64,000 bases of DNA from Strix aluco (GCF_031877795.1 NC_133932.1:76497937-76561936), one strand, 5' to 3'; counted from the first letter of the stretch, positions 38,601 through 53,759 are shown. Numbers and translations are program-made. Notes: generated from the letters alone by a model not told the origin.

Positions 38601-41600
38601 CAATTCATAGAACGTCCAGTAGACAAATCATGTTTCATACAAAATCCATGGCAATTATATGAAATTACATAGTTTACTAATTTAATTCAATAAAGCCCTA
38701 AGCTAGGAAGAATGATGTAACTGCCTTCAACAAATGAATAAAAAAAAAACATATATGAGCTATGAATGAGTGAGCTACAATCAAACATGAAACATCTTTC
38801 AGAATCAATATTCAAGTACTCTCTTCCTCTGTAAACAAAACTTGCCAGACTTAAATCTGTAAAACTTATGAAGTCACTGATTACAGCAACAGCAATCCTA
38901 GAAATTCCCTTTGAGCAGGAACAGGCGGAGTTACATGTTCCTTTCTTTCTTTTTTTGTTTTCTTTCCCTTAAACAGTATTTACAGTGCCATTATACTCAT
39001 GATTTAGTTTAAAATATATTAACCTCATTAGCTACAGTTAGAATGCTTCTCTACATTTATGTGAGGCATGTACATTTAGAGGGTTTTCCCTCTACCTATT
39101 ATCCTCTCAAAAAAAAAAAAAAAAACCCACACCCAAAAAAATAAAACAACAAAAAATTTTTTCAAGTTAGAAAAGAAGCAAAAGCAAAAAAACCACTTGA
39201 TGGTTATGGTCAAAATCTCAGCACAGGGTAGAAGGACCAGAGCAAGATCAGGTGTCCTCCAGGAGACATTTTCTGCATAGCATGCACAAGTCAGCAGCTC
39301 ATCTTCCACCAGATAAAGCAATTCATTAAGTCCCGGCAATGTAGCAATGTTCTTGGGAGAACTGCAGGGTGTAGGGCACCCCAGTGAGACTTGCCATTTT
39401 TGTTATACCTGGGGATTTTTCAACGTTATGCTAAGGACATCAGCACTCTCCAAAATAACATCAGTTTGAGGAACATGAGCTCTTCAGTGCCTTCAAAATT
39501 ATGCAGAAATACTTTCCCCTTAAAAGTAAAGTAACATAGTAAAATAACTTGAATTTAACATGTGCTGACTTGCAAAGGCAACTACCACATATTGTCTGGT
39601 TTGCTATTGAACTCAGAAATTATTCTCTCTGTATCTGGAATATCTGGTGATCTGCATTTAGTTCTTCCACCTCAAACTCTCAAACATTAATGTATTGTTT
39701 TCATTACTAGAGGTAGGGTGCCCCATGACAAAGAAAAATGTCAACAAGACACTGGATGAGATCTGCTTGACACAAAGAAGATCAAAAATAGCATTCCTAC
39801 CTTTACAAAGTCTATTGTAAAAGCAGGGATAATTGGTCATCCTTCCTGGGTGCCCCCTGAGCCAAAAGATAAAACAGTTAGATATTAAAAAGAGACTACA
39901 TAAATCAGAATTTAATAAATCGTCATTTTGGGATGCAGTTGCTGACAGACTCCTACAGATGTAGAGCTCCTGTCTGGGGTAACCACCTGCCCCAGCCCCT
40001 CAAAAACAGAGCAGCAATGCATCACTTCTCCCCCCATTTGCCATCCCAGCAGCTCTGCCTCTCCTGCTCTGGAACTAGGTTTTTGGCAAGGAACCATGGA
40101 TGATAAATTTACAGTAAAGTACTGGACTCTCGCGTTTGTCACAGTTAGCTTAATCTACAAACCATATATGACAGAGAGAACAAAAACAGTCATAGTAGTT
40201 AATGTGATTAATTACTATTTAAATCAGCAGGCCACCGGTAGTGGTCCTCCCAGTAGTGTACTAGTAATGGGTCAGAATCTTGTCACTAGAATGTGGCTAA
40301 TGAACGTGATTAATGGCAGAAGGGAGTGACATACTAGGCATTCATTTTTCCTTTACTTCATAGTGTTAAGCAGTTTTACCCACATCCTCAAAATGATAGA
40401 TACACTTAATCAGTAGTAGTGGAAGTCCCATTAAGTTCTCATTAAACTTCTATATCCTGTTGTATAACCTTGAACAATACATTAGACACTAATGAGTATA
40501 TTCTCCTTTCACTGTGCACACAACTGTTATTAAAGCACTCCACTACCACGGCGATGAGTGTGGTGTAAATACCCAGACAGAGATTATTGGAGCAGGTTTT
40601 CTCTGCAAGCCTTGGAATAATTTCTTTTGACTAGTGGAAGAGAGACAATCTTAACACTGGCTGCACAGACAGTCTGTGTGTATCTATTTGCATTGCACTT
40701 GAGTCCTAAAGGCCGCCCAGGACCTCGCTGTATTACATGCTGTACAAACACACACAGAGGACACTGGAGCTAGGCATGATCTAAAAATAGCAATGTTGCA
40801 ATACTCAGACTCCATCTCTATTCTTCCTTGATTAATAGGCTAGGTGCAAAGATAAAAGATGGCATGCAGGTGTCTTTTACACTATTCTTCTTAAAATTAG
40901 TTGGTACCACTGTTAAGGCTCTAATTAGATATACAGTGCAATTTTAAGCAACAACACTCCAGCAGGCAAATAAAAATAAGTATTTCACAAGCTGTTTCTC
41001 ATACAAAAATGTTACTGTTAATGTTATAAAGCATCAAGAATGACTGAGAAATCTCAGTGCTTTCCAAAATAATGAGGTCAAGCTGATACCATAGGGATTT
41101 CAGCTGTGATCAGATGAGTTATGTGCTCAAAAGCTCACATAAAGCCTTACTGGTTTCATTAAGCCACTGAGTTGGATTTCACTGAGCCACTGAGTGCTTG
41201 GGAAAGCAGTAACATAGCTTTCTTATTTTATTCAATGCAGAATTTTATTTTCATGAAGGTAGGAAGAGACTGATTTTCTTTTCTTTTTCTTTGAAAATTT
41301 ATCCCACAGTTTAAAAAATGTCAACAAGGAGGGAGTAACTTGTGTTAACACCTATCAGTTAACTCAGTTCAACAAAGCGTTAAGTGCATTCTTAGATCAA
41401 AATTTATCCTCTTTGGAGAAACATTTTGAAATCTAATCAAAGACTAACAATCTGCACTCTCTTCAGTCAATCCAGAGAGTCATGTGGTGATTCATATCAT
41501 GTACTGGGTAACCTTTTTCTTTCTAGGGGATAAAAGGGGGCTTAGACCAATAGGTAAGTTAAGAAAATTGAAAAACTACTTCAACATAGATCTGGCAAGA

Positions 41601-44600
41601 TCTGGAAAGCAGCTGAGGAAGGATCACAAAATCTCAAGTGCTTAAATTAAAAGTGCTAATTTAGATTAGGAAGGTGCTATTCTTTCAGCTATATTTAGAG
41701 TGCCTTCAAATGGGATATGAGTACTGGTCATGTTCATCTTCTAGCACTAAAAGTCAGAGCTTTAGAAAGTGAGGGTGACTTCTACAATTAGTTGTCACTT
41801 GAAATATTTTGAGTACTTTCAATAAGATATTTATCATTGCAGGACAAGAACTATATATAGTATATAGAACAGCACAAGAAATTACTGAGGAAGCAAGGAG
41901 CACCACTGCAGTATTAAACAAGTGGACAAAAGAACAGCGTCATATGGGAGTATATAATTATCTGCATTTCTTTTTCTGAAATACCTTTATTCCAGTTTGT
42001 CTTGAAACCTTATCTTCTAAAAGATTCCTTCAAAAGATGTCCTAAAAAAACCTCTCTTCTGTGACTTTTCAGCCACATTTACGTCTCTTGAAGATGATCC
42101 TTGTACATCAGAGATAAAAGCAGCCTATTACTTTTTCAAACCTAACGAGATAATGTATTGTTTAATACATTTTAATGTAACTTATCTGATTTTCACAGTG
42201 GATCATATGTACATTTTGACAACAAAAATTTATGATGATTTTCAATTTAATATAGCTATTCCATAAGATGACCTTCATTGAGTTAATAGAGAGTTAGGGG
42301 TAATTTCAGTTTGTATAATTCAATTTGCAATGCAGATTAAGAACTGAGAGTTTGCATGTTTTATATTTTTCTAATGATGCTGGTTTTCTACCAACATCTG
42401 TAATGTATTTCTATTTCCACCACAGAATCAATATAATACTTGGTATTATGCACAGTCCTGAAGTGTCATTATTAAGCAGCACATCTAGAAGGTACTAATA
42501 TTTTCAGGCTGATTTTTAAATATTTTCAGCATTTTCAGTACTCCTATAGTATTTCTTGGGTACCTTCTCATGTTTTTTCAACATTGTTAGAGAAATATTT
42601 GTTTGCACTGTTCCACAGTTTATTGGAGAAATAACATAATTGTGCTTCTATGAAAAACATTGTCCTATTCACCTTTGAATAAACTTTATTCTGTGCAGAT
42701 AGCTTCTGTTGCCTTAAACAGTCCGAATGCATCATAGAGATGTATACATTTCACATGAATTAATTCAGTTTAGAGCTATCCCTCTAACCAAGACCACAAG
42801 CTGAGGTTATCGAAGTGAGTCATATCAGTTCTTTTGCTTAAGCTTTGACATTCCTCAGGTGCCAGGCCATGGTATGTACTAGCCTTCAAAACTAGAGCGC
42901 AGCTGCAGACAAAAGTGATGCTGGTTCCTTTCTCCTCAAAAAAATTATAACTCAGAGACTTCTCGATTTAAAAAAATTAATTCATGTTTAAGATCCTAAT
43001 AACTTTTACACAAGTAAGCTAAATTAAAGTTATGAACTCTATATACCAAATGACTTCTATCACAAAGATGTTTGCTGGGTGCAAGTTATCCCCAAAGTCA
43101 TTCCAGACCTCACTTTCGTACAGTGTAGCCAATGCAGTTGCAGATAAAACAGCAGAACCTGAGCCACAAATCTCTAGTCTAAATGATATAAAAGGAGACC
43201 TTGCTTTCCTGAGGTGCTTCCCACCTAAACCCAGTTTCCTCCTCCTGCTGGCCAGGATGAGCAGTCTGATATAACACATGTGGTAACTGCAGAAAGAAAT
43301 GGTTAGATCCTCTCCGTGAACAGTCTCCTAAAATTGTTACCTGACTTTGCTTTCAATAACTGTGAGTTCCTTCTCTTATATTATTATTGCCCACAGTGAA
43401 GGACAGATGAAAAACATGAATAACGACAGTCTGTTTCCATGTCTTAGACAGTCAATACAAAGCATCTGTTCTACTTTAATATAATATAGCCAGAGGAATG
43501 AAAAGGTGTGAATAATACATATTAATTGTGATTTGAAGTGGAAAATTAAAATAAGATGGGATTCATTTAACAAGGATGATTTCTCTCATTTGCACTTTTC
43601 TTTTACATCACATAATACTTTGCAATAAAGTCATAAAACACAAAGTATTGTGTTAATGGACTGCTTAGACACCTATAGGACAGACAGCTCATCTGTGCAA
43701 TGTTAATCTCCCTTGTTTTGATTGCAGTGTTAGTTATGTTAATATTCAAGCATAAGAACCATTGCAGACATTAGTTTAAAGCTGTTTTAAATAGCTATTA
43801 GAAGAGTGCTACAGACATATTCAGGAACATCTGAGTTGAGATCTAATCCTGCTTCAGGACATTCAGGTAGGAGAGTCAATTAAATAGCAGCTGTGGCCTT
43901 CTAAGAACATGCTCAGTCTTAATCCTGTTACAGAGGGATCTTGGGAACAAATAAACCCTTTTCCAGGCAAAAGCATTGTCTAGTACTTATTTCATCCTGA
44001 AGTAAAGATCTAAAGAGATGAAATTAATCTTATTCTGAAATGACTTAATTTCTCTCTGTGTTTATGAATTAAGCTAATGATGGCTCATCACTCACAACTA
44101 TGTAAAGGTCCTTATTGCACTGGCATCTGAATTCAGGCTAAATTAATCCTACACACGTTCAGGAAAAAGTGTATCAATAACAAACAGATAGAATGAAAAA
44201 CAAATATCAGGGAACTCTGGCAGCAGGCCATGAGGTAACCTGGAGTCAAATGGAAATGTACTTTACTTTTAAAATACAGGAAAACAGTCTGTAAACCTGT
44301 AGGGGGAAAGAGAACAGAAGTTTAGCTGAGAAGCCATGAGCACAAACTTTAAACACACAACCACAGCAAGAGGTGCCTTGTATATATGAGCAGATTTGGG
44401 ACAAATTAAGATCGTTTATAAGTATCTTCATCTCCAGTGAAATGCCATTGGTTTGGCTGCTTACGTGCTTATGGTGTTGCATAAATCATCTGAGATTAAA
44501 ATCAATAGAGGTACATAAATGAAGATGCACTAGCAATTAAGTGGATGGTTGAATAGGTCTGCCTGGGATGGAGTCCAAAAAAGATTGCTTAGAGTTTCAG

Positions 44601-46312
44601 TTCACTCAGAAATTTAGCTGATTCATCCAGCAGCTAAGAAAAAGTTACCTAAAATCAAACCTAAATCCATCCTTATTAATTTTAAAAGCATATGCTCCAT
44701 CAGAACCCCTCCCTTTTATTAGCTGGAAGGCATCCTGAAAGCCTGTGTGTTACTGGACTGTGTCAGGGAAGAAGGAAAAGTAGAGGTTGGGACATGGAGT
44801 TGTTTCTTGATCCTTTTGGTCGCCAGTTATCGAACTCCTCCACAGAGAGAGAACTTCAAAAGTTTTAGTAGCACATAGTGATTGTGCAAAATCCTGACAG
44901 GGTACCTAGAAAGAAGGCTGTTAATTTGAGGTTTTTCTAAATTACAATAAATCACAACAACAACAAAGGATTTCCCAGCATGTGAATGTATCAAAAAAAG
45001 CAGAGAGTTGTGAACAAATTTTCATAAAGATTCAGGTTACTTCCATGCCAAATCTAAACCATCTTTAGCAAACCCTCCCCAAGAATGTGGCCCCAGATTG
45101 TAGATGGGTGATGTAGATATAAGATTTGAAATAGTGCCAGACATGCCTCATGGTTGAGGGGAAGGAAGGTTAGTAACTAGTTCAATATAATTCATAGGCA
45201 CTGCAATATATTTCACAGGCATTATAAAAATTTCTAGGCAGAAGTATATGTATTTTAACTCATACCAAAAGCTGTTGGAACAATGTCTGCACACATTTGA
45301 AGGAAAAAAAAATCTGAGCATCTAAGTTTCTAGCATTAGAAACCCATGTTAGAAAAATTTTAAAAACTTAAGCTGTACAAAATAGACACATTATTCAACA
45401 TTAGTATTTTTCACCATTTCAAAGTCCTACAGTAAATCTCCATGCTGATTAATAAATAAAAGCTGAGCCTTTCTGGGAATATGGTGACCACTGGCCTATC
45501 ACTTCCATGTATGACAATGTTACACATCTCTTTCAAAGCAACTGGTATCCAGTTCACTGTATACATTTGTGTGATAAAACAATTTCCCCCAAAGTACTTT
45601 TAAAAAAGGTCATAAACCAGCATGCCTTTCAGGTAGTAACTGCACAGAGAACTGCATCAAAATCCAATCCTCCTCTTTGTGAAATTTAGTATTAGAAGGA
45701 GCATCAGTATATTTCTTCTCAGCAAGCAGGTCTTAAAAGCCAATCATGTTGTCAAAGCCATTCCCAAGGTTTTTTGTTATGGGAGCTGGGTGTCACAAAT
45801 GATTTGCAGATGGAAATCAGACAACATAATTTCTAAGTCGTCAAAAAAGAAATATAGCAGAAAAAAAAAGTGACCAAATAATCCCATATCCAGGGCAAAT
45901 TTAAAAACAAAGAAGAAACTTTTTGCATTCCATCCTCTAATTTGTAACACAACATAGAGAAATTACAGTAGTGTTCCTGCATTTAGCAAATGAGAAATGT
46001 CAAAACAAGGAAGGCACTAAATCTATATAGGATCATGACAAATTGATTTTGAATTCCTGTTTTCTGCAATCAGATGCTGTTTCCATGATTGATTGTTTCA
46101 AAATTTTACGCAGATACAAAGACTTAGGCTTATGTTTTTGAGAGGAGAAAAGCAATTCAGCAATTCCAGAGAGCACTTGACATAAACTTGCATTAGTTTA
46201 TCTTTTTGTCATCATTACCAAAAATATGATACTTCATGGAGCCCAACAGAATCATTAGTAAACCTAAATTTTTATATGCCAGGTTGCTTTATACTGTTGA
46301 TTTCACTTGCAA
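32633..46312. other. intergenic, no gene seen
   Basis: About 13.7 kb of AT-rich DNA with simple repeats (37447, 39109) and no recognisable gene or element. A possible regulatory stretch lies at about 40480-40760, which contains an octamer ATTTGCAT at 40686-40693 and moderately GC-rich complex sequence. Frames of up to 88 codons lack family resemblance. Confidence 0.5.
39109..39125. repeat. poly(A) run of 17 in an A/C-rich patch
   Basis: Homopolymer followed by ACCCACACCCA and further A-rich sequence to about 39200. Simple, low-complexity DNA. Confidence 0.9.
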
Positions 46313-46350
46313 ATAAATTTATTTATTTATTTATTTATTTGTTTATTCCT
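46313..46350. repeat. (ATTT)n microsatellite
   Basis: About eight ATTT units, with one G interruption near the right end. Simple sequence, probably length-polymorphic. Confidence 0.95.
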
Positions 46351-47004
46351 ACTGGCTATCTATTCCATAATAGATACCTTCGAGAGCAATACTGGTTTCT
46401 TCTTTTGTAATGACTAACAATTGTTTAACAATCTTTAAAAATTGTTGGATAATAGAATAGAAAGCAAAAAAGTAACACTTCTACATTCCATAAAACTAAG
46501 TTGCCTTGCATGTGTCCTCTAACTCTTAAATTAAATTTAGCCATTTTATATAAGGAGAAGATTCAAGATAAATGTGTAGGACTATCGTGTTAATTCTTCA
46601 TTAATAAGAACTGTGAAAATATCCATAGAATATTTTTTAGCATCAGGCATTCCTCATCTATCATATAGAAAAATAAAAAATCTGTAACATAAATCACAGT
46701 GTAACAAAATTCAGGATCAAGTGTCTACTCTCTATACAGGTTTGGCACAATTAAATTTTTACAAAATTAGCATACTATGGCAAAAATTATGGAGTTCATA
46801 AATTGAACAACAGACTGAATAATTTCCCTGAAACTTTTTCATAACATTAGGAATCAAAACTATTATATGTAGAAACTATTGCCAGAAATTATATTGAAAC
46901 ACATTCTCCAGAAATCCCTATTTCATCTCAGTGTCCATAGAATAAGCATGTTTCTCTAACACTTTGGACTTCACCAGAAGCTAAGACAAAAGGACAGGAT
47001 TGCC

Positions 47005-47068
47005 GAGAGGAGTAATATACTGCAGATAAAGTGGTGCAGAGAGAAGTAATATACTGCAGATAAAGTGG
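47005..47068. repeat. 34-bp tandem duplication, 1.9 copies
   Basis: GAGAGGAGTAATATACTGCA and the following AGATAAAGTGG recur 34 bases later with one substitution (GAGAGAAG in the second unit). It is a short, young-looking tandem duplication with nothing coding nearby. Confidence 0.9.
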
Positions 47069-47595
47069 AAAGGTAGTGATGCCATTTTTTACTTGCATTT
47101 AGGACAGTCTTACAGTTTTACCCTTCATAATGAAATGCCGATTTGGTACTAGAAGTGACACAAACAACAAGCAGTTTGTGTAAAGATATATAACCCAGGT
47201 GATGAGGGGATTCTTGTTCCTGCTCATGGGAGGTGTCATTTTCCTCTGTTGCTGAAACCCTCTGGAGGGTCATCAAGGTGGGGCAGTCCAAAAGGTCTAT
47301 CTCACTAATTTTCCATAAAACCATCATTTCTGGCAAGAAGGGTCTTTTATAACCAAAAAGCATGACCAATGCTGTTCATTCACTTTTACTCATTTCTTCC
47401 TTTCCTGAGCTAAAATTTTGATGCAACAGCTTAGAAGTCCCTGGTGAATAGGTAGAATCTTTGTGCTGTACCAAATGGGAGGGGAAAGGATCTAGACCAG
47501 AAGCTAGACAAAAAACAGTACTCCACATGAATTAAAAAATGTGTTAGGTGCTTAACTAACTAACTGTTAGGTTTATAACTAACATTAACATCACA

Positions 47596-47601
<6 letters not shown>

Positions 47602-47622
<21 letters not shown>
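47602..47622. repeat. poly(A) run of 21
   Basis: The longest uninterrupted homopolymer in the window. There is no AATAAA or recognisable transcript-like sequence before it, so I do not read it as a retrocopy tail. Similar shorter runs lie at 1121-1137, 37447-37461 and 39109-39125. Confidence 0.9.
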
Positions 47623-47626
<4 letters not shown>

Positions 47627-50600
47627 GAACACCGACTGGGACAGGCCACAATAACCAACAGAGCTACAGGCTGAGCTATGTCAGTAGGCAAAATGCTCTA
47701 TCAGGCTCAAGATAAAGTCCTTTTAGTCTGTTCTTTCTCCTTCTCCTCCTCCACTGCTCAGTGACATCAGTAGCCCAATGCTTTCGTACTGCATGGGGTG
47801 ACAACAGTTCCCAAGATGAAAAAGGCTCCAGCCAAGCTTCCTAGTACTTTCCCTCTAGAAATTCCACTTCATAAAATACTTACCTTGAATTACCATGTTC
47901 TGTTTCCAAATTTCTCATGGCTACATACATCTTCATAGTTTGTCACATAAGGTTTTTTCTATCAAATCAGGGTCTGTGATGACAGGGAGCCTCTGACTCA
48001 CAGGTGGACAAAAGCATTGCTGTAGAAGGAATAATTTCAAAATTCAAAATTTATAGTATGGAAAATAATGTAAGATATGTACTCACTGTATAATAAGATA
48101 CTCTAAAATATACATTCAATGACATCTATATACACATTTGCTCCTACTGCCTCACATTTCCTATTAGTTTTCAGTGAAACTATCAAAAATATTGAAGATG
48201 TTCTGTTTAGCATCTTCCAAGTTTATCTACTGAGTGCCTCCTAGAAAAGCTCTCCCTGTCCTCACAAGCAGGAGAGGATTTGTACAGTTTATTGCATCTC
48301 AGTGGAGTGGGCCCTTGCAAAAGCTTTTTTGCACTCCTTCACACCTGAGGAGTGGGGAGGGGAACTTCATCATCCACAGTTGCAAAAATGTGAATTTGTG
48401 TTTCTCTCAGAAGGTAAAGTGCTTTGAGACCCAGATGACTTTGCTACAGATCAGCAGTTTTCAGCCTGCCGTTCTCAGACCCCAAAGAGTCCTTGAACTG
48501 CTTCAAAGGGCTTCAGAGAAGCTACTTTGAACCAAATGAACTAAGAGATAATGTCACCATTGCCTTTTTATGACGAGTGTGAAAGGTGGCTGGTCAAGTA
48601 TTTAATGGTGATGTAGTCATTCTGCTTGATGTCTCCCTTCCTACTGCTGATAACTGTCTAAATTTTATTATAAACAAAACTGGTGGGCTACTTTTACTGT
48701 CAGTCACATCTCTTTTACCACAAGTTATGCACATGATATGTTCAAGTAGTCCCGACTTCCCAGTCACAGAAGATGGAGAACCACCATACAGATGTAACAA
48801 AATATTATTTTAAGTACATGCACACTACCTTGAAGACTGTAACACAATCTACAGGTTATACCTATGGATGTTTCCCCCACACTTATTACCAATGAACTTG
48901 GTGTTACTAAACTAAAACCTGGAATTTCTTCATGCTAGAAGTATCTGGATGGATGGACACAGAGTCCAGCCCCATGCCCCATGGGGTGTAAGCCTTCTGG
49001 GACAGTCAGAAGGTTTTGGGAATGAACAGTGTCTCTCATCACCACACTATTTGATCACTATTTGTGTTTCCAACATTTCTTGCTGTCCAGTGTTGTTCAA
49101 TGTGAAAACCAAATGTCAAACTATTGCTGGTAATTGCCTGCACCCCCAGGTTTGATGGGCTGTTGCAGGCATGTCATAGAGCCTAATTCAAACATCATTT
49201 AGTCAAGACATTTGTGTCATTTACAGTGATTACAGGGGCCAATAATAATAATAAATATATATGAAAAAGCCAAAGAAGTGAGTTTGCCTTGCCTTAGAAA
49301 TAATCAAGTACTATATTGCCCAGTTTTGAAATAGGTGATGGATAATTACCTATGGAAATGCTGTTTATTTATCTTTACCTACAATTTAGGAGATTAAGTT
49401 TGATTCTCCTAAACTTGACTGTGCTGATATATTAACAGATTTTTGTTTTCTTTCCCTCGGTTATGAATGTTTCCACTCTTCATATCACTTCCTTACACAG
49501 CTTTGGGCTAAATAGTTTCCCACACTGGGAAAGTCTGAGCATGCCCATGGTTTGAGCTGAACAGAGTAGTGGATCATTAACAGCTCTCCACAGTTACTGC
49601 TCATCCATGCACTCGATGTAACTTTCTGAGGAATTTAAAGTCTATTTCTTTAATTTCTTGTATGCTAATCAGGCTAGGTTGAAGGCACAAGGCCATCATG
49701 GTTCTGAAAGTGTATCAACAGTTTTCAAAAAGTAATAGAGCTGCAGGTCTGAACTTTGTTAAAAGGACTAATGTTACTCCAGAAATCAGACAAACACATA
49801 CATTTCATTGGTCTGAATAAAGCATGTAAGTAAACAATAAGCATCAGAAGTTATGGATGATGACAGGTTAATAGATGGCTTTTCAGTATACTCCATTCTT
49901 TCACGTGAGGTAAAAATGACTCTCCATGGTGACATATCGCTGAAAAATGACAACATGAAGAGACATACCCATTTCAATTTAACTGCCAGTCAATGAATGT
50001 CGTATGAACTGGCTGTTCACACTTAAGTGTCTGGGGTGGAAAAGGCAGTCTCAAAACAAGGAATAGCTAACTGAACCAGATTTTTGATTAAAAAAAAAAA
50101 AAATCTGTTGTTACTTACACTTATGTAGAGTAAAAAGCATATTAAAAAGAAAATCCTTGGCATTATCAATTTATTTATGTGCTCACTGTTTATGCTCCTC
50201 CTCAAGCTCAAGAAAGCAAGCTTCCATGTCTCCCCAGAAAACCCTTCCACAATTACCCTCCCCTGATCAGTTTAATTTCACCAACATGTTTTCACTCCTA
50301 GCCCTCAGCCCTAGCTGAAGCTTACCCACTACACTCACAGCACATTGTTGCCAATGCCAGAGGTCCTCTTTTTATGCGAAAAAAAGAGTAAAAATAAAGG
50401 ACAAAATGACTTGTCAGCTTTCTCATCAAACTGGCAAAACCAAAGGGTTAAATTCTCCTCCTTATGTAGTCTCCAGTAATGAACTGGAAAGGCTGTAGAG
50501 AAGAGGCAACTTCTAGTGCAGAGAGGTCCCTGTTCCTGCAGCGGAGTCCAGTTAACCCTTTGTGGAGTTGCAGCTACTCAGAGGGGTTTCATTTCTAGGG

Positions 50601-50925
50601 ATCAGAAAGGGAAAATGTCTCATTCAGATGTGAAGTCATCTCTTCCTATCTCATCCCTCCTCTCACCACTGTGCAAAAATATCCTGGGCCAAAGACAACA
50701 GGTGACTTCACAGAGAGAAAGGGCTCAGAGGATGAGGCATTAATTATCATCTCTCTGTCTTTGTCACTATTGTTCCACAAAGGACGAACACAGAGGGCAA
50801 CAGTAGGACCATTGGATTCCTGGAAAGTTCTGTCTATCAAACATCTCACCAAGACCCATTTACTCAGGTGTGTTCAGTGCTGATAACACAAGTGCAAGCA
50901 GCTCTGAAAACAAAAGACCTTCAGA

Positions 50926-50949
50926 CTCATTCATTCATTCACTCATTCA
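50926..50949. repeat. (ATTC)n short microsatellite
   Basis: Five to six CATT-type tetranucleotide units with one CACT variant. Short simple repeat. Confidence 0.85.
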
Positions 50950-53759
50950 CAGAATCAGGAGAAAATTAATACCGCCTAAGAACCACTGATGACCTGTAGG
51001 AACTGAAGAAAGGACGCTTCCTTATTAGAAAGAGAGTATTTTGTCTTTCAGTTGAATAAAGATTTCCCGATTTCCACATAATGCTATTGCTATCAAGTCT
51101 GTGCTAGCAAGTCTGTTATTTGGCATGTTATGGTCTCTCTCTTACCTAGGCTTAGCTGAATATAGGTGATAACATTCATACAGAAACATTTTTCCCCTGA
51201 AGTTCTCAGCTCCTGTTGTTTACATTATCAGGATACACAAGATTTGGCAAGCACAGGTGTATCTAAAGCTTAGTTGCATTCACATCTTAGCACTGAAAAT
51301 TCCAGATCATAAGGGTCCTTTTTTCCATGGTTCTATTTGTACTATATGTATAAACATGAATTTATCTATCTCCTACTTCAGACACTGCTTTTAAAATCTT
51401 GGTTCTAGGAATCTACAAAGTTAATAATGGGTTTTCTTCATTTTTGCCAGTGATCAGAGAAGGAGGAGTTCAATACCAAAGGAAACACATAAGATAAGGC
51501 AGGTTAAAGACATAAAGGTCTATCTCCCACACACACTCAGTGTATATCAAATCTCAAGCTCAGTACATAGCCAACAAAAAGTACATGCAGAAAGTCAGCC
51601 TACACCAAAGAAAAGCTTTGAGCTGCAAGACCTTGGTGATCTTCTCATTACTGTCCCTCTCAGTGCAGTCTGGTTCCCATCATCACTGCAGCCTGCAATA
51701 CCCTCAAAATGTGTCACCAGCACCTAGCCTTGAGCATCTGTCCCTGCAGGGGTACCAGGGCAGGACATGTCCTCCAGGGAACACACACAGACAACATTAA
51801 CAAACTGGTCACCTGACAGGACTGCTTATCCACATAAAAGCTACAGAAATAGCAGCTTTTTTGCAGAGAGAAAAAGTAAGAAGAGTTAGTTCAGATGCTG
51901 GCACTAAACCTGAGTTGTTCCTTTTTTTTTTTAACCATATTCTTGGGTGATCTAAAAAATTTAGACTTTTTGCTTTCATTTACAGTGGGGTTTTTTTTCC
52001 TATTTAAAAAAATATGTACTTCTGACAAATATTTTATAATGTAAATGGACTTCACCAGGTTGCGTGTCTAAGATGGAGCTGCTTTTTTATTTCAGCTTGT
52101 CCACTAATGGTATTACTTTAGTCTCCAAGGATCTACCTTGTACTCTTAAGTCTTCCTTTTTCAATATTTTTATTTCTACTGCAAGATACCTCCAGGTCAC
52201 ATTGGTTTAAAAAAAGAGGGGAAAGTTAAACCCACACATTTAGAGATGTAGATTAAAAATTTTTAGATCATAACTTTGTTATTTGACATAAAGTACACGA
52301 ACTGCTTTAAAAGACGGTTAATAAAATTTTAAAATTTTAATACATTGGTTAGTATGGTGCCGTCCCATTTTTTCCTAATGAGTTCTACTCATCAATTTTA
52401 TATTCCTGACTGTTGCAAAAGCCACATCTACATTAGTATTTTGTGCCCATGCACTTTTATTTAAAACTCATTTGAAAGGTTTTTACAGATAATACTGCAA
52501 ACAGATAACTGGGTTTTGTCACCAACTTATGAATTTCATTGAAGTCCCACAGTAATGTTTTTTTCCATGCACGAGCATGTTAATTCTCATTTTAAGATAA
52601 TTTCCAGACTTCATGAAGGAGAGTTCAAAACAGCACTAAAGCGTAGTCTAAGTGTCCAGGAATCAGAAGACAAAGAAAGCAAGTTCCTCCAGTTAATACC
52701 TGAAGCTTTTAAAAGCTTTCAAACATGTTTCAAACATTTTGAACTCGAATACTGCGTATGTAAATACATTTAGATTTGCAATCTGAGGCTTGGAGGACAA
52801 AGGGATATTTAAACTACACTGAATCACACAAGAATCATTAGGAGCATAAAAACCACAGTTTCGAGATTGCATGTCCCTATTTCTGATAAATGTATTCAAA
52901 ATTACATGGGAGTTTTTTCCTAATTAATGCCACTTGACAGTAGGTCACCAGGTTTTTGACTGATCACAAAAATCCTCATGAAGAGAAAATAGATGTTACT
53001 GAAATATCTACAGAAGATCTCAATGTACAGAAATCTAAAACTGCCTATATGTATTTCAGCAACAGGAAAAAAAATTAATTTCTTAAGCATGTTGTTTACT
53101 GAAGGAGGCTAGGAAAGTTTTTAGAAGAATCATATCAGTAACATGGAAATTCTCAGAAAGCACAGGTGTTCTCTCCAAAAAAAATCAACACCTCCTTGCC
53201 TATATTTAATCATTATTCATGTTGCATATAATTTATATAGAAATGTATATATGTAGTGGTTTATATATGTTTATTTTTACATATTCATATAGAAATTCCT
53301 TTTGTTATAAGGATGGAATGAATCCACCTTTTTGATTCATCACACTCCAAATAGGAGACATTCAGCTGTGTTAGCAATAAAAACAGTGACACAATTTATA
53401 CTTTCATGGAAATAATTTCAAGACAGAACTGATGGAAATAATTTTGCTAAGCATTTTCAAAACAGATATCCACACTAGCAAGCATGCATGTTTCAAGAAA
53501 AGCTGTGGGTACTGTACTAACAGGCTGTCACTGCAGGACCCTGACTTCAGGTGAGATCCTCGGGCTTTCACTGACCTGTCATTTATGCCTGACTGTGCCC
53601 CAGCTCCACTGACATTACCAACAGGCGTAAAGCACAGGCACGATGCACTACCATGAAAAAAACGTGTCTGGCATCTCTGCTCTTTTTTCTACCACAAGAA
53701 TCACTGGTTAAAAGACTCACATGAGCTGAACAGGGAGCAGAATTAAAATTCCTGTCTGC

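Noticed and set aside
47602-47622. Poly(A) run as the tail of a processed pseudogene
   Set aside because: No AATAAA upstream, no coding remnant and no target duplication seen.
50941-50957. CACAGAATCAGG resembling a CR1 tail
   Set aside because: Only one unit matches and no CR1 3' UTR sequence follows; it simply borders the ATTC microsatellite.
52555-52773. 72-codon frame with protein-like charged/hydrophobic alternation, followed by a GTATGT
   Set aside because: No matching acceptor in a consistent frame and no recognised family; weaker than the 16520 candidate.
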